Notes under the pieces: generated by a model
The model's database searches: none
What the model was told of the DNA's origin: nothing
What the model saw: the letters and a program-made list of their open reading frames with translations, nothing else
Position numbers and translations under genes: made by a program
DNA from: Dama dama
Lineage: Eukaryota; Chordata; Mammalia; Artiodactyla; Cervidae
Assembly: GCF_033118175.1 (NCBI RefSeq)
Contig: NC_083681.1
Location: 17,006,001-17,070,000 of the forward strand
Direction: 5' to 3'
DNA length: 64,000 nucleotides
Shown: positions 1 to 11,818 of the stretch, one piece after another
How positions within the stretch are numbered: position 1 is the stretch's first letter
How the letters are laid out: each line of letters opens with the position of its first letter

Positions 1-50
1 CCGGCAGCAGGCGCCGCTCCACGCATGCGCCGCCCCGCCCCGCCCCTCAC
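1..50 (-). promoter_or_regulatory. GC-box and NRF1-like sequence just past the AMOTL1 donor
   Basis: The first 50 bases are intron downstream of the leftmost exon. They contain GCATGCGC (24-31, half of an NRF1 palindrome) next to repeated CCGCCCC boxes (30-45). Read on the gene strand these are GGGGCGG repeats. They could be Sp1 sites, intronic G-run splicing enhancers, or simply GC-rich sequence beside a GC-rich exon; the sequence cannot tell which. Confidence 0.35.
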
Positions 51-200
51 CTGCTGGGTCCGCAGGGCGTCCAGCTCCCTCTCCAGCCAGGTACGCAGCC
101 GCCGTTCCATCTGCTCGCGCTTCTCACACGCCGACTGCAGCTGGGTCAGGGCCTGCTGCAGCTTCTCGACTTTCTCCACATATGCCTGCTTCTCTCGGAG
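51..200 (-). CDS. AMOTL1: AMOTL1 exon: coiled-coil segment LREKQAYVEK to LRTQQ
   Basis: This exon is 150 bp, exactly 50 codons, phase 0 at both ends. The translation LREKQAYVEKVEKLQQALTQ continues with LQSACEKREQMERRLRTWLE and RELDALRTQQ. This is the arginine- and glutamine-rich end of the long coiled coil. The acceptor is CTCTGCTCAG and the donor GTGAGG. Immediately beyond the donor the intron is an unbroken set of G-triplets (GC boxes), which usually act as intronic splicing enhancers near 5' splice sites. The remaining C-terminal exons lie before position 1. Confidence 0.95.
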
Positions 201-1797
201 CTGAGCAGAGTAAAAAGAAGCACGGGATTTAGACAGTGATTCTCGAAGCTGGGGTGGAGGTGAGGGCAGGGGGAGGAGAGAAGGTCAAAGTACCTGGAGA
301 TGCTTTCCTTTCCCCACTCCTATACCTAAGCCATGCTGAAACAGAAAAGATTTAGGCCAAGGCCAGCAGTTACACCTAAAACGGCTGGGATGCTCTGAAC
401 TGAAGACCCCAAGAGGGCACTGGCTTTCGGTCATTTATACAGCTCTGAGCTCAATCCTTGGTTATTGCTTAGTAATTACAGCTTGTACCGGCATTGGAAA
501 TGAGGTTAACAAAGAATTTTTAAGTGTCATGAGTAAATGATTATTCGATAATGTTACCTGAAAAATCTAGAATCAAAAGTTATATACAACATCATCACAA
601 CTATGTCTATCATCAATGTATGAAAAAAGGAAATGAAAGCATTAATTGTGTTTACCTGTATAGCAGAATAATAATTTCTCATCTTCTTTACTCTTCTGTA
701 TTTTTCAGATTTTCTATAAGTATCAATTACTACTGTAACAGAGATTGTGTCTGTATGTATATATGCATGTGTATCCATTTGTGTATAAACATTTCTTATT
801 ATAGATATTTGGAAGTAACTTTCTCCTAAAGATTTCCGAGCCCTTTACGGATGAACAGCTGACAGCCCTGGAGAGAAGGAAGGGCCTAATGAACATGCAA
901 ACCATACAATAACTGAGGAGAGGCAGATTAAGGTAAAAATGATTTATGTAAATGTCATGTCAGGTATGGATTTAGAACCATCAATCAACAGCTTCAAATT
1001 CTTACCCTCAGAGTTTGTTTTCTCCCAATTAGGTGTCTGGTCCGTGTTCATAAATTCCAGGCACATTTCTAACTTGCTGGGGATTGGTTGGGGCCAAAAA
1101 TCAGACTGAGGCATTTATCTGATCTGGTCCTGGGTGAGAAGACACCAGATGCTATTTCCTGTCACTCTGCACCTCGGTGTACAGACACTTGGCAGGTGGT
1201 TCAGATCCTGAGTTCAACCCGATTGCACTGGCATTGATTAAAGTACTTGCTCCCTGTGAAGGTCGGTGTCTGACTTCAGCAGGCAGTCCTGCCGGGACCA
1301 ATGCCTGTGTCCTAGCCAAAGCCACTGTGATAAAGAAAGGAGAGGCTTCTGACCTTTTGCAGGGAGTGCAGACAGCAACAGCCTTTTCCACACCTGCTCT
1401 TGGGCTCAGTTTTCCTCTGGCTTTTCATTCACTGTGACTTTGGTTGCTTGACGACCTACTGACTGCAGAAAACCCTCATCTGATAGAATATCTTGTGAGT
1501 ACTGTTCATATACCACTTACCATGTCCTGGATTGTATACTGTTCTGAGTGTGTAGCCCCTAAAATACTAATATAAGTACCACAAGATCTGTCTCCCTGGG
1601 GCAGAGTGCGCAGTATGTCCCCAAGGCTTGGGACAGTACCTGCCATCCAGTTCAGTAAATATTTGTTCAATGAATGAATTAATATTAACTCTAACTAACT
1701 GCAGGATTCCTGAAGACATGGTTCTCTCTCATTCACCCTTGTAATAATCCTAAGCCCAGCAAGGAGTATGTAATGATGAGGGTGATTAGTCATAACA

Positions 1798-2040
1798 GTA
1801 ATTAATCACCCAACATTTTGCAAGCACAGCATGCCAAGCCTTGGGCTTTATATGCAGTATCTCATTTAATCCGCCCAGTGACAGTAGAAGGTAAACTCTT
1901 ACTATCTCGATTTAACAGATAAGAAAACTGAGGACTGAATAGGTTAGTGATTCACTCAAGGTCACACAGCTGAGTTACCCGTCCTGGGATCAGGATTCTA
2001 ACTCACGTGGTCTGCCTTTAATGTCCAAGCACTCAAGCAT
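1798..2040 (-). repeat. MIR SINE
   Basis: Diverged but readable as reverse-complement MIR: CTCATTTAAT, then AGAAAACTGAGGACTGAATAGG and CAAGGTCACACAGCTGAGTT, ending in a GGGATCAGGATTC box. Confidence 0.6.
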
Positions 2041-2236
2041 TGTGGAAAGTTACAGTAAGCCCTCAGTGTGAGCCATCTGAACTGAGTTAACACCCTTCTT
2101 TCTTTTTTTTTTTTTTTTAACTGTTCCATACCAACCTTCTGTAGATTGGCAAATTATTAATACATTTGATAATTTCTAAAAGCATGTGCTTCCTCACAGT
2201 ATAATCTTTCAATGTGACACAAAACATTTTTTTATT

Positions 2237-2642
2237 TTTCTTTTTTTTTTCATTTATTTTTATTAGTTGGAGGCTAATTACTTTACAATATTGTAGTGGT
2301 TTTTGCCATACACTGACATGAATCAGCCATGGATTGACATGTGTTCCCCATCCTGAACCCCGCTCCCACCTCCCTCCCCATCCCATCCCTCTGGGTCTTC
2401 CCAGTGCACCAGCCCCGAGCACTTGTCTCATGCATCCAGCCTGGGCTGGCGATCTGTTTCACACTTGATGATATACATGTTTCGATGCTATTCTTTCAGA
2501 TCATCCCACCCTTGCCTTCTCCCATAGAGTCCAAAAGTCTCTTCTATACATCTGTGTCTCTTTTTCTGTCTTGCATATAGGATTATCATTACCATCTTTC
2601 TAAATTCCATATATATGCATTAGTATACTGTATTGAACACAC
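2237..2642 (-). repeat. L1 3' end (ruminant type), poly-T on the left
   Basis: The left edge is a T-rich tail followed by TTAGTTGGAGGCTAATTACT and the CCCATCCTGAACCC region found at the 3' end of ruminant L1. It is the same family segment as 16108-16262 and 59131-59216. The element is 5' truncated. Confidence 0.7.
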
Positions 2643-3072
2643 TTCTTTAATAAGAACAAGGAGGGATACTGGAAGCCAGACACATGAGTCATTTTGGAGA
2701 AGTTATGTACAATCAGTCAAGCAAAGATCTTGTATAAATATAATGACAAGGGAAGATCCATAGTGGCGATTATAAAGAACCTGTCTTCAAGGAGTTCACA
2801 ACTTTGGCTCTAATAGAAATATTAACAGAAAAAGGTTAAAAAATAATCATTTTTCTTCACTCCACACATGGAGATGGGCCCTTGAGAAATGATCTTAGTT
2901 ATACTGATAATGCGTCCCAGCCTCCACTGCTCAAAGCAGACCTCCTGTCCTTCAGGGGTTAAGGTCACTTTCTGTAGCAAATGTTTTCCTATTCAATGAG
3001 CCGCTTGGTGGTGACAGGGAAAGCTTTGGGGCTGTTGCCTGAGATACTCATGCTAGCATTAAAACTATACAT

Positions 3073-3209
3073 GGGGACATCCCTGGTAGTCCAGTGGTTA
3101 AGATGCCACACCTCCACTGCAGGGGGCATGCGTTTGATCCCTGGTTAGGGAACTAAGATCCCACATGACACATGGTGTGGCCAAAAAATGGGGCGGGGGG
3201 GGGGGGGGG
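3073..3209 (+). repeat. CHR-type tRNA-derived SINE with 15-G run
   Basis: The sequence begins GACATCCCTGGTAGTCCAGT, contains the tRNA-like B box GTTTGATCCCTGG, then GAACTAAGATCCCACATG and GGTGTGGCCAAAAAA. The tail runs into GGGGC followed by 15 G (3195-3209). Confidence 0.75.
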
Positions 3210-3302
3210 AATTAAGTATAAGTTGCTAGGAAAAAACTGTACATAATACTTGTGGGGTTTAACAGGATAGGTCTAATGGACAAAACCCTATTGACTTAAA
3301 TA

Positions 3303-3912
3303 AAATGGGAAAAAGTGGAAGCAGTGACAGATTTTATTTTCTTGGGCTCCAAAATCACTGCTGACTGCAGCCATGAAATTAAAAGATGCTCGCTCCTTGG
3401 AAGGAAAACTATGACAAACCTAGACAGTGTATTAAAAAGCAGAGACATCACTTTGCCAACAAAGGTCTACATAGTCAAAGCTATGGTTTTTCCAGTAGTT
3501 ATGTAGATGTGAGAGTTGGACCATAAAGAAGGACAAAGAAGTGATGCTTTTGAATTGTGATGCTGCAGAAGACTCTTAAGAATCTCCTGGACTACAAGGA
3601 GATCAAACTAGTCAATCCTAAAGGAAATCAACCCTGACTATTCACTGGAAGGACTGATGCTGAAGCTCCAATACTTTGGCCACCTAATGGGAAGAGCCAA
3701 TGCGCTGGGAAAGACTGATGCTAGGAAAGATTAAGGGCAGGAGGAGAAGGGGGCAGCAGAGGATGAGATGGTTAGACAGCATCACCAACTCAGTGGACAG
3801 GAATTTGAGCAAACTCTGGGAGATGGTGGAGGACAGAGGAGCCTGGTGTGTTGCAGTGCACGGAGTTGCAAAGAGTCTGACATGACATGACTGAGCAACT
3901 GAAAAACAACTA
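3303..3912 (+). mobile_element. BovB LINE 3' fragment
   Basis: It translates in pieces to the C-terminal part of the BovB reverse transcriptase protein (DFIFLGSKITAD, then LGRKTMTNLDSVLKSRDITL, later LGKIKGRRRRGQQRMRWLDS). Stop codons and frame changes show it is dead. The right end is the usual CGACTGAGCAACTGAA-like BovB tail (here diverged). It is 5' truncated. Confidence 0.88.
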
Positions 3913-4290
3913 CTACTGACTTAACAATCTTTGCCTTTAACTGCTTCAGGCTTGAAGTTGAAGTTTGCTGAGACACTGGAGTCACTTGGCACCAGGAGAT
4001 GTTTTTGGAAGGAACAGTTTTTCATTTTCAACAAGAATAAAAGCACTTAGATTAGTAACAATACTGCATGCTGTGTGTCAAGCACCAGCTGTGTTCTGGT
4101 GGAGGGTATTTCAGTCATGTGTCTCTCTGACTTCCAGTTCCTGCTCTCCACAGCAGTCTGTTCAGCTCAGCCCCACCACACAGGGGCTTGTGCAGCCGAC
4201 TCCTCTGTGCTGCGCTATCTACAGCCTGGATCCTGGAACTGGGGCCTCAGGAGTAGCCATTCTCCTTCCCTGGTCAGGCTTAAAGGAAAA

Positions 4291-4518
4291 GTTCTTCCCT
4301 GGTGGCTCAGATGGTAAAGAATCTGCCTGCAAGGTGAGAGGCTGGGGTTCGATCCCTGGATCGGGAAGATCCCCCTGGAGGAGGGCATGGCACTCCAGTA
4401 TCCACTCCAGTATCCTTGCCTGTAGAATTCCGTGGACAGAGGAGCCTAGTGGGCTACAGTCCTTGGGGTTGCAAAGAGTCAGTCACAACTAAGAGATGAA
4501 CGCTTTTACTTTCTACTT
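4291..4518 (+). repeat. Bov-tA SINE
   Basis: It has a tRNA-Glu-like head (CCCTGGTGGCTCAGATGG, GGTTCGATCCCTGG) joined to a BovB-derived tail (GGACAGAGGAGCC, GCAAAGAGTCAGTCACAACT). It carries a short internal duplication of CACTCCAGTATC (4390-4412). Confidence 0.85.
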
Positions 4519-5086
4519 CTCAAAAGTTCACCTAAAGGCTTGATTTCATCAAAAAAGCACTAAGCCCATAATGCTTGAGCAGCATCAATATTTCCTGGAC
4601 TGGAGGGGCGGGAAGGGTGGTGGTCATTGCTAACTGAGCCAACTTCTAAAAACCGGAGACAGGTTTGCAGAACACCACTCCTACCCCACCCAGTCAGAAG
4701 ACTGAGCCTTTTTTATGCACGAGAGAACCCAAAGACACAACACTTGAACTGTTTTCTTAATTGAGTCTCTTTTCTCCACAAGCACCAGTGGTTCCCAGTC
4801 CTTCCATTTATTTCCAGCCCCTGGACACCTGCCAGGCAATGGGCGGCAGCCTGGGTTTATCGCTGAGATTGGGCTCTTTGCTGACGGTATTCACCACTGC
4901 CTCTCATCTTTTGCCCGACTCTGGGGTGAATCAGCTCTGTTTTCACTCATTTTTATTTGAGAGGTCGCCTACATTGCTCCCCTGGAGTTGGCTCTGGTTA
5001 GAGTTGCTGGGTTAGGAAACGGACATGGAGGCCCTTGGGGCTCTGGGCACCACCCCCTGTATCCCCCGATCCTCCCGTGGGCTCAC

Positions 5087-5232
5087 CTCCTCTTCCAGCT
5101 TGATGACCCTGGCCTGGGCGTTGCTCAGAGCCTGGTCTAGGATCTCGATGTGTCTCCGGTGGTCCTCACTCGCGGTCCGCACAGCCGCCAACTCCATCTC
5201 TAACTTCTCCTTTTCCTTCAGGAATTCCTTGT
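5087..5232 (-). CDS. AMOTL1: AMOTL1 exon: coiled-coil segment KEFLKEKEKLEM to KLEEE
   Basis: This 146-bp exon has two split bases then 48 codons: KEFLKEKEKLEMELAAVR, TASEDHRRHIEILDQ and ALSNAQARVIKLEEE. It is a pure alpha-helical coiled coil belonging to the Angiomotin C-terminal family domain. The acceptor is a pyrimidine tract, TCTCCCTCCTAG. The donor is GTGAGC. It ends in phase 0, so the following exon starts with a whole codon (LREKQAYV). The intron before it is about 25 kb, the largest in the window. Confidence 0.95.
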
Positions 5233-6124
5233 CTAGGAGGGAGACAGAAACAAAACGAGCTCTATCAGAAAGCACTCCCCGTCTGGGCTCCCCGCCAGTC
5301 TACATCTGGCAAGGATTAGGAGTTGAAAAACATGCACAAAGTGGAGGGTGGAATTACTGCTTCTGCTTCTTGTTCATAGGGGTGCTGTGTAAGGCAAGGA
5401 TTTTCTCAAAAACCACAGTTAACTCTAGATGTATTCCAGGTCACAGCTCCAGAGACAAATAGCACACACAGATCTAGTGAGTCCATATTCTCAGGGGTTC
5501 ACTTCTGCACAACATTTGCTTTAAGGCTTCAAATTAACCTTGGGCCTATGATTTCCTTTTCGGCTCACAAGTTCTCCCACTTCTAACTTCTAAACCAGTG
5601 ATGGAAAGGCAGGCAATACTAATGATAACACTAACACTCCCATTCACTGAAAAATAAACCCTGGTCCAGGAGGTTCAGTTTTCGCTCTGAGGCCAGGCAG
5701 CAGAGGGGAGCTTCAACCCAGGCCTCCAGTCTGTGGCTGGGTCCTCTTCCACATAACCCAGCCTCACCTTTTCTCTTGGTTCTGCTCAGGAGAGGAAAGA
5801 TGAAGTGCTCTGGATGTGTGCAAACAGCCTTCCTCTCCTCCGCTGACGCTGTAACTGAGGGTGATCACCATTTCTTTGCAGGTGGCAAGCAAAGGGTGCC
5901 TCCCACTTGCCGCTTCCACCTGGCCCTCCCGTAGCCTCATCCACCGTTTGAGAAGCAGACAGGGCCCATTGTGTTATGAGGTCAGTATTATCTACTGAAA
6001 ACATCTCTCCTGTTACAAAGCAATGCAGACATACCTTGGAGATACTGTGGGTTCTATTCCAGACCACCATAATAAAGCAAGTCACATAAATTTTTTTGGT
6101 TTCCCAGTGCATATAAAAGTTATG

Positions 6125-6214
6125 GGCTCCCCAAATGGCACTATTGGTAAGGAGCCTGCCTGCCCATGCAGGAGATGTGAGAGACGCAGATTTGATCCCT
6201 GGGTCCGGAAGATC
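6125..6214 (+). repeat. truncated Bov-tA-like SINE inside the Tigger remnant
   Basis: Only the tRNA-like head is present: GGCTCCCCAAATGGC, GCCTGCCCATGCAGGAG and TTTGATCCCTGGGTC. The DNA-transposon sequence resumes at GATTATACTGTAG. Confidence 0.6.
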
Positions 6215-6247
6215 TTAGATTATACTGTAGTCTACTAAGCACGCAAT

Positions 6248-6464
6248 GGGCTTCCCAGTGGATAAAGAATCCTCCTGCAATGCAGGAGACACAGGTGATG
6301 CGGGTTCAATACCTGGGTTGGGAGGATCCCCTGGAGAAGGGCAGGGCAACCCAATCTGGTATTTTTGCCCGGAGAACCCCATGGACAGAAGAGCCTGTCG
6401 GGCTAAAGTCCACAGGATCCCAAAGAGTCAGACACAACTGAAGCAGCTGAGAAACAGCACGAGC
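6248..6464 (+). repeat. Bov-tA SINE inside the Tigger remnant
   Basis: Head GGCTTCCCAGTGGATAAAG, B box GGTTCAATACCTGGG and tail CAAAGAGTCAGACACAACTG are present. It splits the Tigger1 GCAATAGCACTATG segment, so it is younger than the transposon. Confidence 0.82.
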
Positions 6465-7506
6465 GTGCAGTAATAGCACTATGACTAAAATATAATCTTC
6501 ATACTGTAATTAAAATATACTTTATTGCTAAAAAGGCCAAAACAAAACAGTACTGTCAAAGATCATTGATCACGTCACCATGACATGTATGATAATAATG
6601 AAAAAGTCTGTGATATTGTGAGAATCACCAAAACATATCATACGGACTGGAGTAGACACTTTTGGAAAAATGGCACCAAGAGACTTGCTCAATGCAGGTA
6701 ACTACAAACCTTTAATTTGGGAAAAAAAAAACCAAAAAGGCAACAAAACAAAGTGCAATAAAGTGAGACATGCCTGTATATTTTATTTTCAAAGTAAATT
6801 AGAATATTTAGATATGTTGATTATAATATGGAGAAACCTGAATGGACTTAATGTGTAAAATTAAGGGACTGGTTAAATAAAGTACAGTAAACCCTACAAT
6901 AGATAGGATGCTGCCATTAAAACTAAATAAGAGAATATTAGCGATGAGAATCTTCATTATTGAAAAAAGGTGATGACAAAACTCTGTGCACACTCTTCCA
7001 TATTTGTAGAAAATAGGGCATTTAACAGCAACAACAATAGTTACAAATTGACTTCTCCATACACGGGATTTTTAAAAGTATCTTTGATATCAATTTCTCA
7101 TTTAAATGATTTCTTCTCTGCAATCACTCTCTGTGCTTTTTCATTCTTTTAACTTTACTGAGGCTTTCAATGACCAAGTCAAAGATCTCTCTTGGTAAAT
7201 GTCACACAGCACCTGAAATTATGTTGGTCATTTTCAAATATCTTTTGATATTGATTTCTAACATAATTCTACAGTGATAAGAGAACAGACTCTGTACGAG
7301 TGCAATATCTTTAGACCATCAAATTTTTGCACCTTGTTTTATGTCCCTGGATATGTTCCAGTATCTCCTGATTTATAGTCTATGGGAACTTGAATAGAAT
7401 TTGTATCCTACTGTTGTATGAAAAATATATAAATTTTAATTATGTAGAATTGTTTCATAGTGCTTTTCAGGCCCACTATATTCTACCTCTCTATATTCAT
7501 TCTATT

Positions 7507-7725
7507 GGGCTTCCCTTGTGGCTTAGATGGTAAAGCATCTGCCTGCAATGCGAGAGACCCGGGTTCAATCCCTGGGTTGGGAAGATGCCCTGGAGAAGGA
7601 AATGGCAATCCACTCCAGTACTCTTGCCTGGAAAATCCTATGGATGGAGGAGCCTGGTAGGCTACAGTCCATGGGGTCGCAAAGAGTCAGACATGACTGA
7701 GCGACTTCACTTTTCACTTTCATTA
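7507..7725 (+). repeat. Bov-tA SINE
   Basis: A full-length and little-diverged copy: GGGCTTCCCTTGTGGC, GGGTTCAATCCCTGGG, GGGTCGCAAAGAGTCAGACA and ACTTTTCACTTTC tail. Confidence 0.88.
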
Positions 7726-8183
7726 CTTTTGGAGAGTTTGACACTGAAACTCCAACTAAAAATCTTAATTTATCTACTTAAAAAATAATTGTAATACATA
7801 GTGGAACTATATGTAACCTTGTTCTGTATTTTCCAAGTCTCCTGTAAATGTGTTATCAACTTTCATAATTTAAAAAATAAAAAAGAGTGGAAAAAAAAAG
7901 AAATTGATTTCTCTGTGCCCACACCACTCAAATGCCCCATACTGGTCATCTAGTCCTCCTAGCAAACCAAACTGAAACACTAAGAACCAAAGTCTGAAAG
8001 CTGTACAAGCTTGTGGTTTCATTCATTCATGATTTCCTTGGATAGCCACTCATTCATTCAGCAGAGTCATCAAACATCAAGGACTGTTCTTACAGGCACT
8101 GAAGCAGTAGAAGGAATGCTGCTCGTAAGAAGAAGGGAAAATGTGGTTCTGAATATAGGGCAAAGACATTTTAGGGCTGTTTA

Positions 8184-8565
8184 TTGTTGTTAATCTGCTC
8201 TGTTGTGCCCAACTCTTTGAGACCCCATGGACTACAACACGCCAGGCCTCCCTGTCCATCACCAACTCCTGGAGTCTACTCAAACTCATGTCCATCGAAT
8301 TGGTGATGCCATCCAACCATCTCATCCTCTGTCGTCCCCTTCTCCTCCTGCCTTCAATCTTTCCCAGCATCAGGGTCTTTTCCAATGAGTCAGCTCTTCG
8401 CATCAGGTAGCCAAAGTATTGGAGTTTCAGCTTCAGCATCAGTCCTTCCAATGAATATTCAGGACTGATTTCCTTTAGGATTAACTGGTTTGATCTCCTT
8501 GTAAAGGGACTCTCAAAAGTCTTCGCCAACACCACAGTTCAAGAGCATCGATCTTTCGGCTAATA
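8184..8565 (-). mobile_element. BovB LINE 3' fragment
   Basis: The reverse strand reads LEGLMLKLKLQYFGYLMRR, IEGRRRRGRQRMRWLDGI and LVMDREAWRVVVHGVSKSW, the C-terminus of the BovB protein. The poly-simple 3' tail lies at the left (TTGTTGTTAATC). It is 5' truncated at about 8565. Confidence 0.88.
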
Positions 8566-9529
8566 CTCAGTAAACAACTCACAATTTTAAAGCCAGGAGA
8601 AATCACAGGAAATGTCCCCATCCAGTTCCGCCCCCTTTGCTTAACGCATGAGGAAAGGGAAGCCCCGGAGCGAAGGCACTTGCCCAGTGTGCCCGCCAGC
8701 TGCGGCAGAGCCAGGACAAAGGCCGGTCTCCTGATGGCTGCTGTGATGTCCTTCCTGCCTGACCGCACTGCCCTTGCCCTGTGAGCTTATGTCAAGGGAA
8801 TCAGCATGCAATGGAACAGTTTTGGATGGATAGAATGAACGAACAGACTTGTAAAGACAGCACTGGCTGTGATGGCAAGAAACAATGGCGTGTCTCGGAA
8901 ACAAAGTGAGGCCACCAAGATCCTGACCCTGAAGAGAGCATTACTTTTGGGCTCTCATATCCCACTGCAATGACCAACTGCCTTCTCCCTTCTCCCTTTC
9001 AGTGGCCATGAGATGTTACTTCCCAGTGCATGCAGGAGGCCTAAACAAATGGGCCAGAAGCTCCGGGCATCCCCACCCACAGCCCCGGGCAGACCAGAGC
9101 ATTTCACGCCTTCTGTGCAAAATTACTGACATTTGAGCACTAGGTCCCTGGGTTGGACAACATCTGAACAGGCATGGTGCCCACTGGCCTTGTCCAGGCT
9201 CTGGAGGGCACCCAGGGGTTAGTTTCTCAGCAGGCAGACTTGGAGATGAACCACCTAAGTTCAGAGTTTCTGCCTTGTTATCAACCTAAGCTTAACAGTT
9301 TCTGTCTTTGTTGAGGGCAAAGACACATCAGGTTTGATCAAAGGCAAAGTCTAGAAGCCACAACTAGAGCTTCTTACAGTTTGCAAGTCGATGCTCACAA
9401 ACACTGCTGTGTCACAATGACAACTATGACAACTCCTTAGATTTCTGGATTAATGAATACCCCTCCTCTCCCCCGCAACACATACAATTGCAGCTTGTGC
9501 TATTCCCTTGATTGGCAGTATCAAACTGT

Positions 9530-9835
9530 GGATATGGAACGGACTTTAGCATCTGAAAGAACTGGATTCAAATCCCAGGTTCACCACTCTCCAGCTCTGA
9601 GGCCTTGGGCGAGGTATAACCTCTTTGAGTCTCAGCACCCTCATCTATCAAACGGGAAAGATAAAAGCTACATCCCGAAATTATTGTGATGAGTCTGTTG
9701 ACTAAGATGATGCAGATAAAGACTAAAAGGACAGAAATAGATAGATCTTTATCTCTTTAGGTCATTACTGACTCTGTGAGCCTAGACCACTGCCGGGCTC
9801 AGTAAACGTTGTTGAATGAATAAATGAATGAACGA
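9530..9835 (+). repeat. MIR SINE
   Basis: GAACTGGATTCAAATCCCAG, CCTTGGGCGAGGTATAACCTC and TCTATCAAACGGGAAAGATA follow MIR order. A tail-like GGCTCAGTAAACGTTGTTG precedes a (TGAA)n stretch. Confidence 0.55.
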
Positions 9836-9840
9836 ATCTC

Positions 9841-11818
9841 TCAGTTCAGTTCAGTTCAGTCACTCAGTTGTGTCCGACTCTTTGCGACCCCAAGAATCGC
9901 AGCACGCCAGGCCTCCCTGTCCATCACCAACTCCCAGAGTTTACTCAAACTCAAGCCCATCGAGTCAGTGATGCCATCCAGCCATCTCATCCTCTGTCCT
10001 CCCCTTCTCCTCCTGCCCCCAATCCCTCCCAGCATCAGGGTCTTTTCCAATGAGTCAACTCTTCACATGAGGTGGCCAAAGTATTGGAGTTTCAGCTTCA
10101 GCATCAGTCCTTCCAATGAACACCCAGGACTGATCTCCTTCAGGATGGACTGGTTGGATCTCCTTGCAGTCCAAGGGACTCTCAAGAGTCTTCTCCAACA
10201 CCACAGTTCAAAAGCATCAATTTTTCGGTGCTCAGCTTTCTTCACAGTCCAACTCTCACATCCATACATGACCACTGGAAAAATCATAGCCTTGACCAGA
10301 CGGACCTTTGTTGACAAAGTAATGTCTCTGCTTTTTAATATGCTATCTAGGTTGATCATAACTTTTCTTCCAAGGAGTAAGCGTCTTTTAATTTCATGGC
10401 TGCAGTCACCATCTGCAGTGATTTTGGAGCCCCCCAAAATAAAGTCTGACACTGTTTCTACTGTCTCCCCATTTATTTCCTATAAGGTGATGGGACCAGA
10501 TGCCATGATCTTAGTTTTCTGAATGTTAAGCTTTAAACCAACTTTTTCACTCTCCTCTTTCACTTTCATCAAGAGGCTTTTCAGTTCCTCTTCACTCTCT
10601 GCCATAAGGGTGGTGTCATCTGCATATCTGAGGTTATTGATATTTCTCCAGGCAATCTTGATTCCAGCTTGTGTTTCTTCCAGCCCAGTGTTTCTCATGA
10701 TGTACTCTGCATATAAGTTAAATAACCAGGGTGACAATATACAGCCTTGATGTACTCCTTTTCCTATTTGGAACCAGTCTGTTGCTCCATGTCCAGTTCT
10801 AACTGTTGCTTCCTGACCTGCATACAGGTTTCTCAAGAGGCAGGTCAGGTGCTCTGGTATTCCCATCTCTTTCAGAATTTTCCACAGTTTATTATGATCC
10901 ACACAGTCGAAGGCTTTGGCGTAGTCAATAAAGCAGAAATAGATGTTTTTCTGGAACTCTCTTGCTTTTTCGATGATCCAGCAGATGGTGGCAATTTGAT
11001 CTCTGGTTCCTCTGCCTTTTCTAAAACCAGCTTGAACATCTGGAAGTTCTCGGTTCACGTATTGCTGAAGCCTGGCTTGGAGAATTTTGAGCATTACTTT
11101 CCTAGCGTGTGAGATGAGTGCAATTGTGTGGTAGTTTGAGCATTTTTTGGGATTGCCTTTCTTAGGGATTGGAATGAAAACTGACCTTTTCCAGTCCTGT
11201 GGCCACTGCTGAGTTTCCCAATTTGCTGGCATATTGAGTGCAGCACTTTCACAGCATCATCTTTCAGGATTTGAAACAGTTCAACTGGAATTCCATCACA
11301 TCCACTAGCTTTGTTTGTAGTGATGCTTTCTAAGGCCCACTTGACTTCACATTCCAGGATGTCTGGCTCTAGGTGACTGATCACACCATTGTGATTATCT
11401 GGCTCGTGAGGATCTTTTTTGTACAGCTCTTCTGTGTATTCTTGCCACCTCTTCTTAATATCTTCTGCTTCTGTTAGGTCCATACCATTTCTGTCCTTTA
11501 TCGAACCCATCTTTGCATGAAATGTTCCCTTGATATCTCTAATTTTCTTGAAGAGATCTCTAGTCTTTCCCATTCTGTTGTTCTCCTCTATTTCTTTGCA
11601 TTGATTGCTGAGGAAGGCTTTCTTATCTCTCCTGGCTATTCTTTGGAACTCTGCATTCAAATGGGAATATCTTTCCTTTTCTCCTTTGCTTTTTGCTCCT
11701 CTTCTTTTCACAGCTATTTGTAAGGCCTCCTCAGACAACCATTTTGCCTTTTTGCATTTCTTTTCCATGGGGATGAATGAATCTCTACTGGGTGCCAATT
11801 TCATTGCCAACAGTACAA
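9841..11818 (-). mobile_element. BovB (RTE-clade) LINE, longest copy, with broken reverse-transcriptase ORF
   Basis: About 2 kb of the 3' two thirds of a BovB element. The upstream frame (11094-11810) carries KKCKKAKWLSEEALQ and NKASGCDGIPVELFQILKDD. The downstream frame (10480-11232) carries the polymerase motifs FIDYAKAFDCVDH (motif A) and NLRYADDTTLMAE (motif C, with YADD). The two frames are shifted relative to each other close to 11220, where one A appears lost. In-frame stops near 10480 and 10063 separate further C-terminal pieces (GGSKITADGDCSHEIK; KLWELVMDREAWR). The endonuclease region is absent, so it is 5' truncated. The left end is the (TTCAG)n tail at 9843-9860. It is a dead retrotransposon, not a host gene. 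Confidence 0.93.

Larger units (their letters stand above)
201..5086 (-). other. AMOTL1: AMOTL1 intron (about 4.9 kb)
   Basis: Non-coding. Repeat-free or unrecognised stretches are 201-1797, 2643-3072, 3913-4290 and 4519-5086. Within these I see no convincing exon, RNA gene or conserved motif; short open frames have no recognisable product. Recognised repeats are a MIR, an L1 3' end, a CHR-type SINE ending in a G run, a BovB 3' end and a Bov-tA SINE, listed separately. A poly-T of about 18 lies at 2101-2118. Confidence 0.8.
6026..6776. mobile_element. Tigger1-like DNA transposon remnant, internally deleted
   Basis: The left terminus CAGACATACCTTGGAGATAC and right terminus AAGTGAGACATGCCTG are the imperfect inverted ends of Tigger1-like elements. 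Inside are the diagnostic CCAGACCACCATAATAAAGC, GCACTATGACTAAAA and GAGACTTGCTCAATGCAGG segments. TA follows the right end, as expected for a TA-targeting pogo/mariner element. Two SINEs have inserted (6125-6214 and 6248-6464). No transposase remains. Confidence 0.75.

Noticed and set aside
551..829. 92-codon frame rich in Tyr, Cys and Ile
   Set aside because: AT-rich intronic sequence with open frames on both strands and no similarity to known proteins.
3965..4492. 175-codon plus-strand open frame
   Set aside because: Runs from unique sequence straight through a Bov-tA SINE, with no family similarity.
9824..10522. 232-codon plus-strand open frame
   Set aside because: Antisense of the BovB C-terminal coding region; the same translation recurs at other BovB copies (for example 14893-15108 and 44770-45237).
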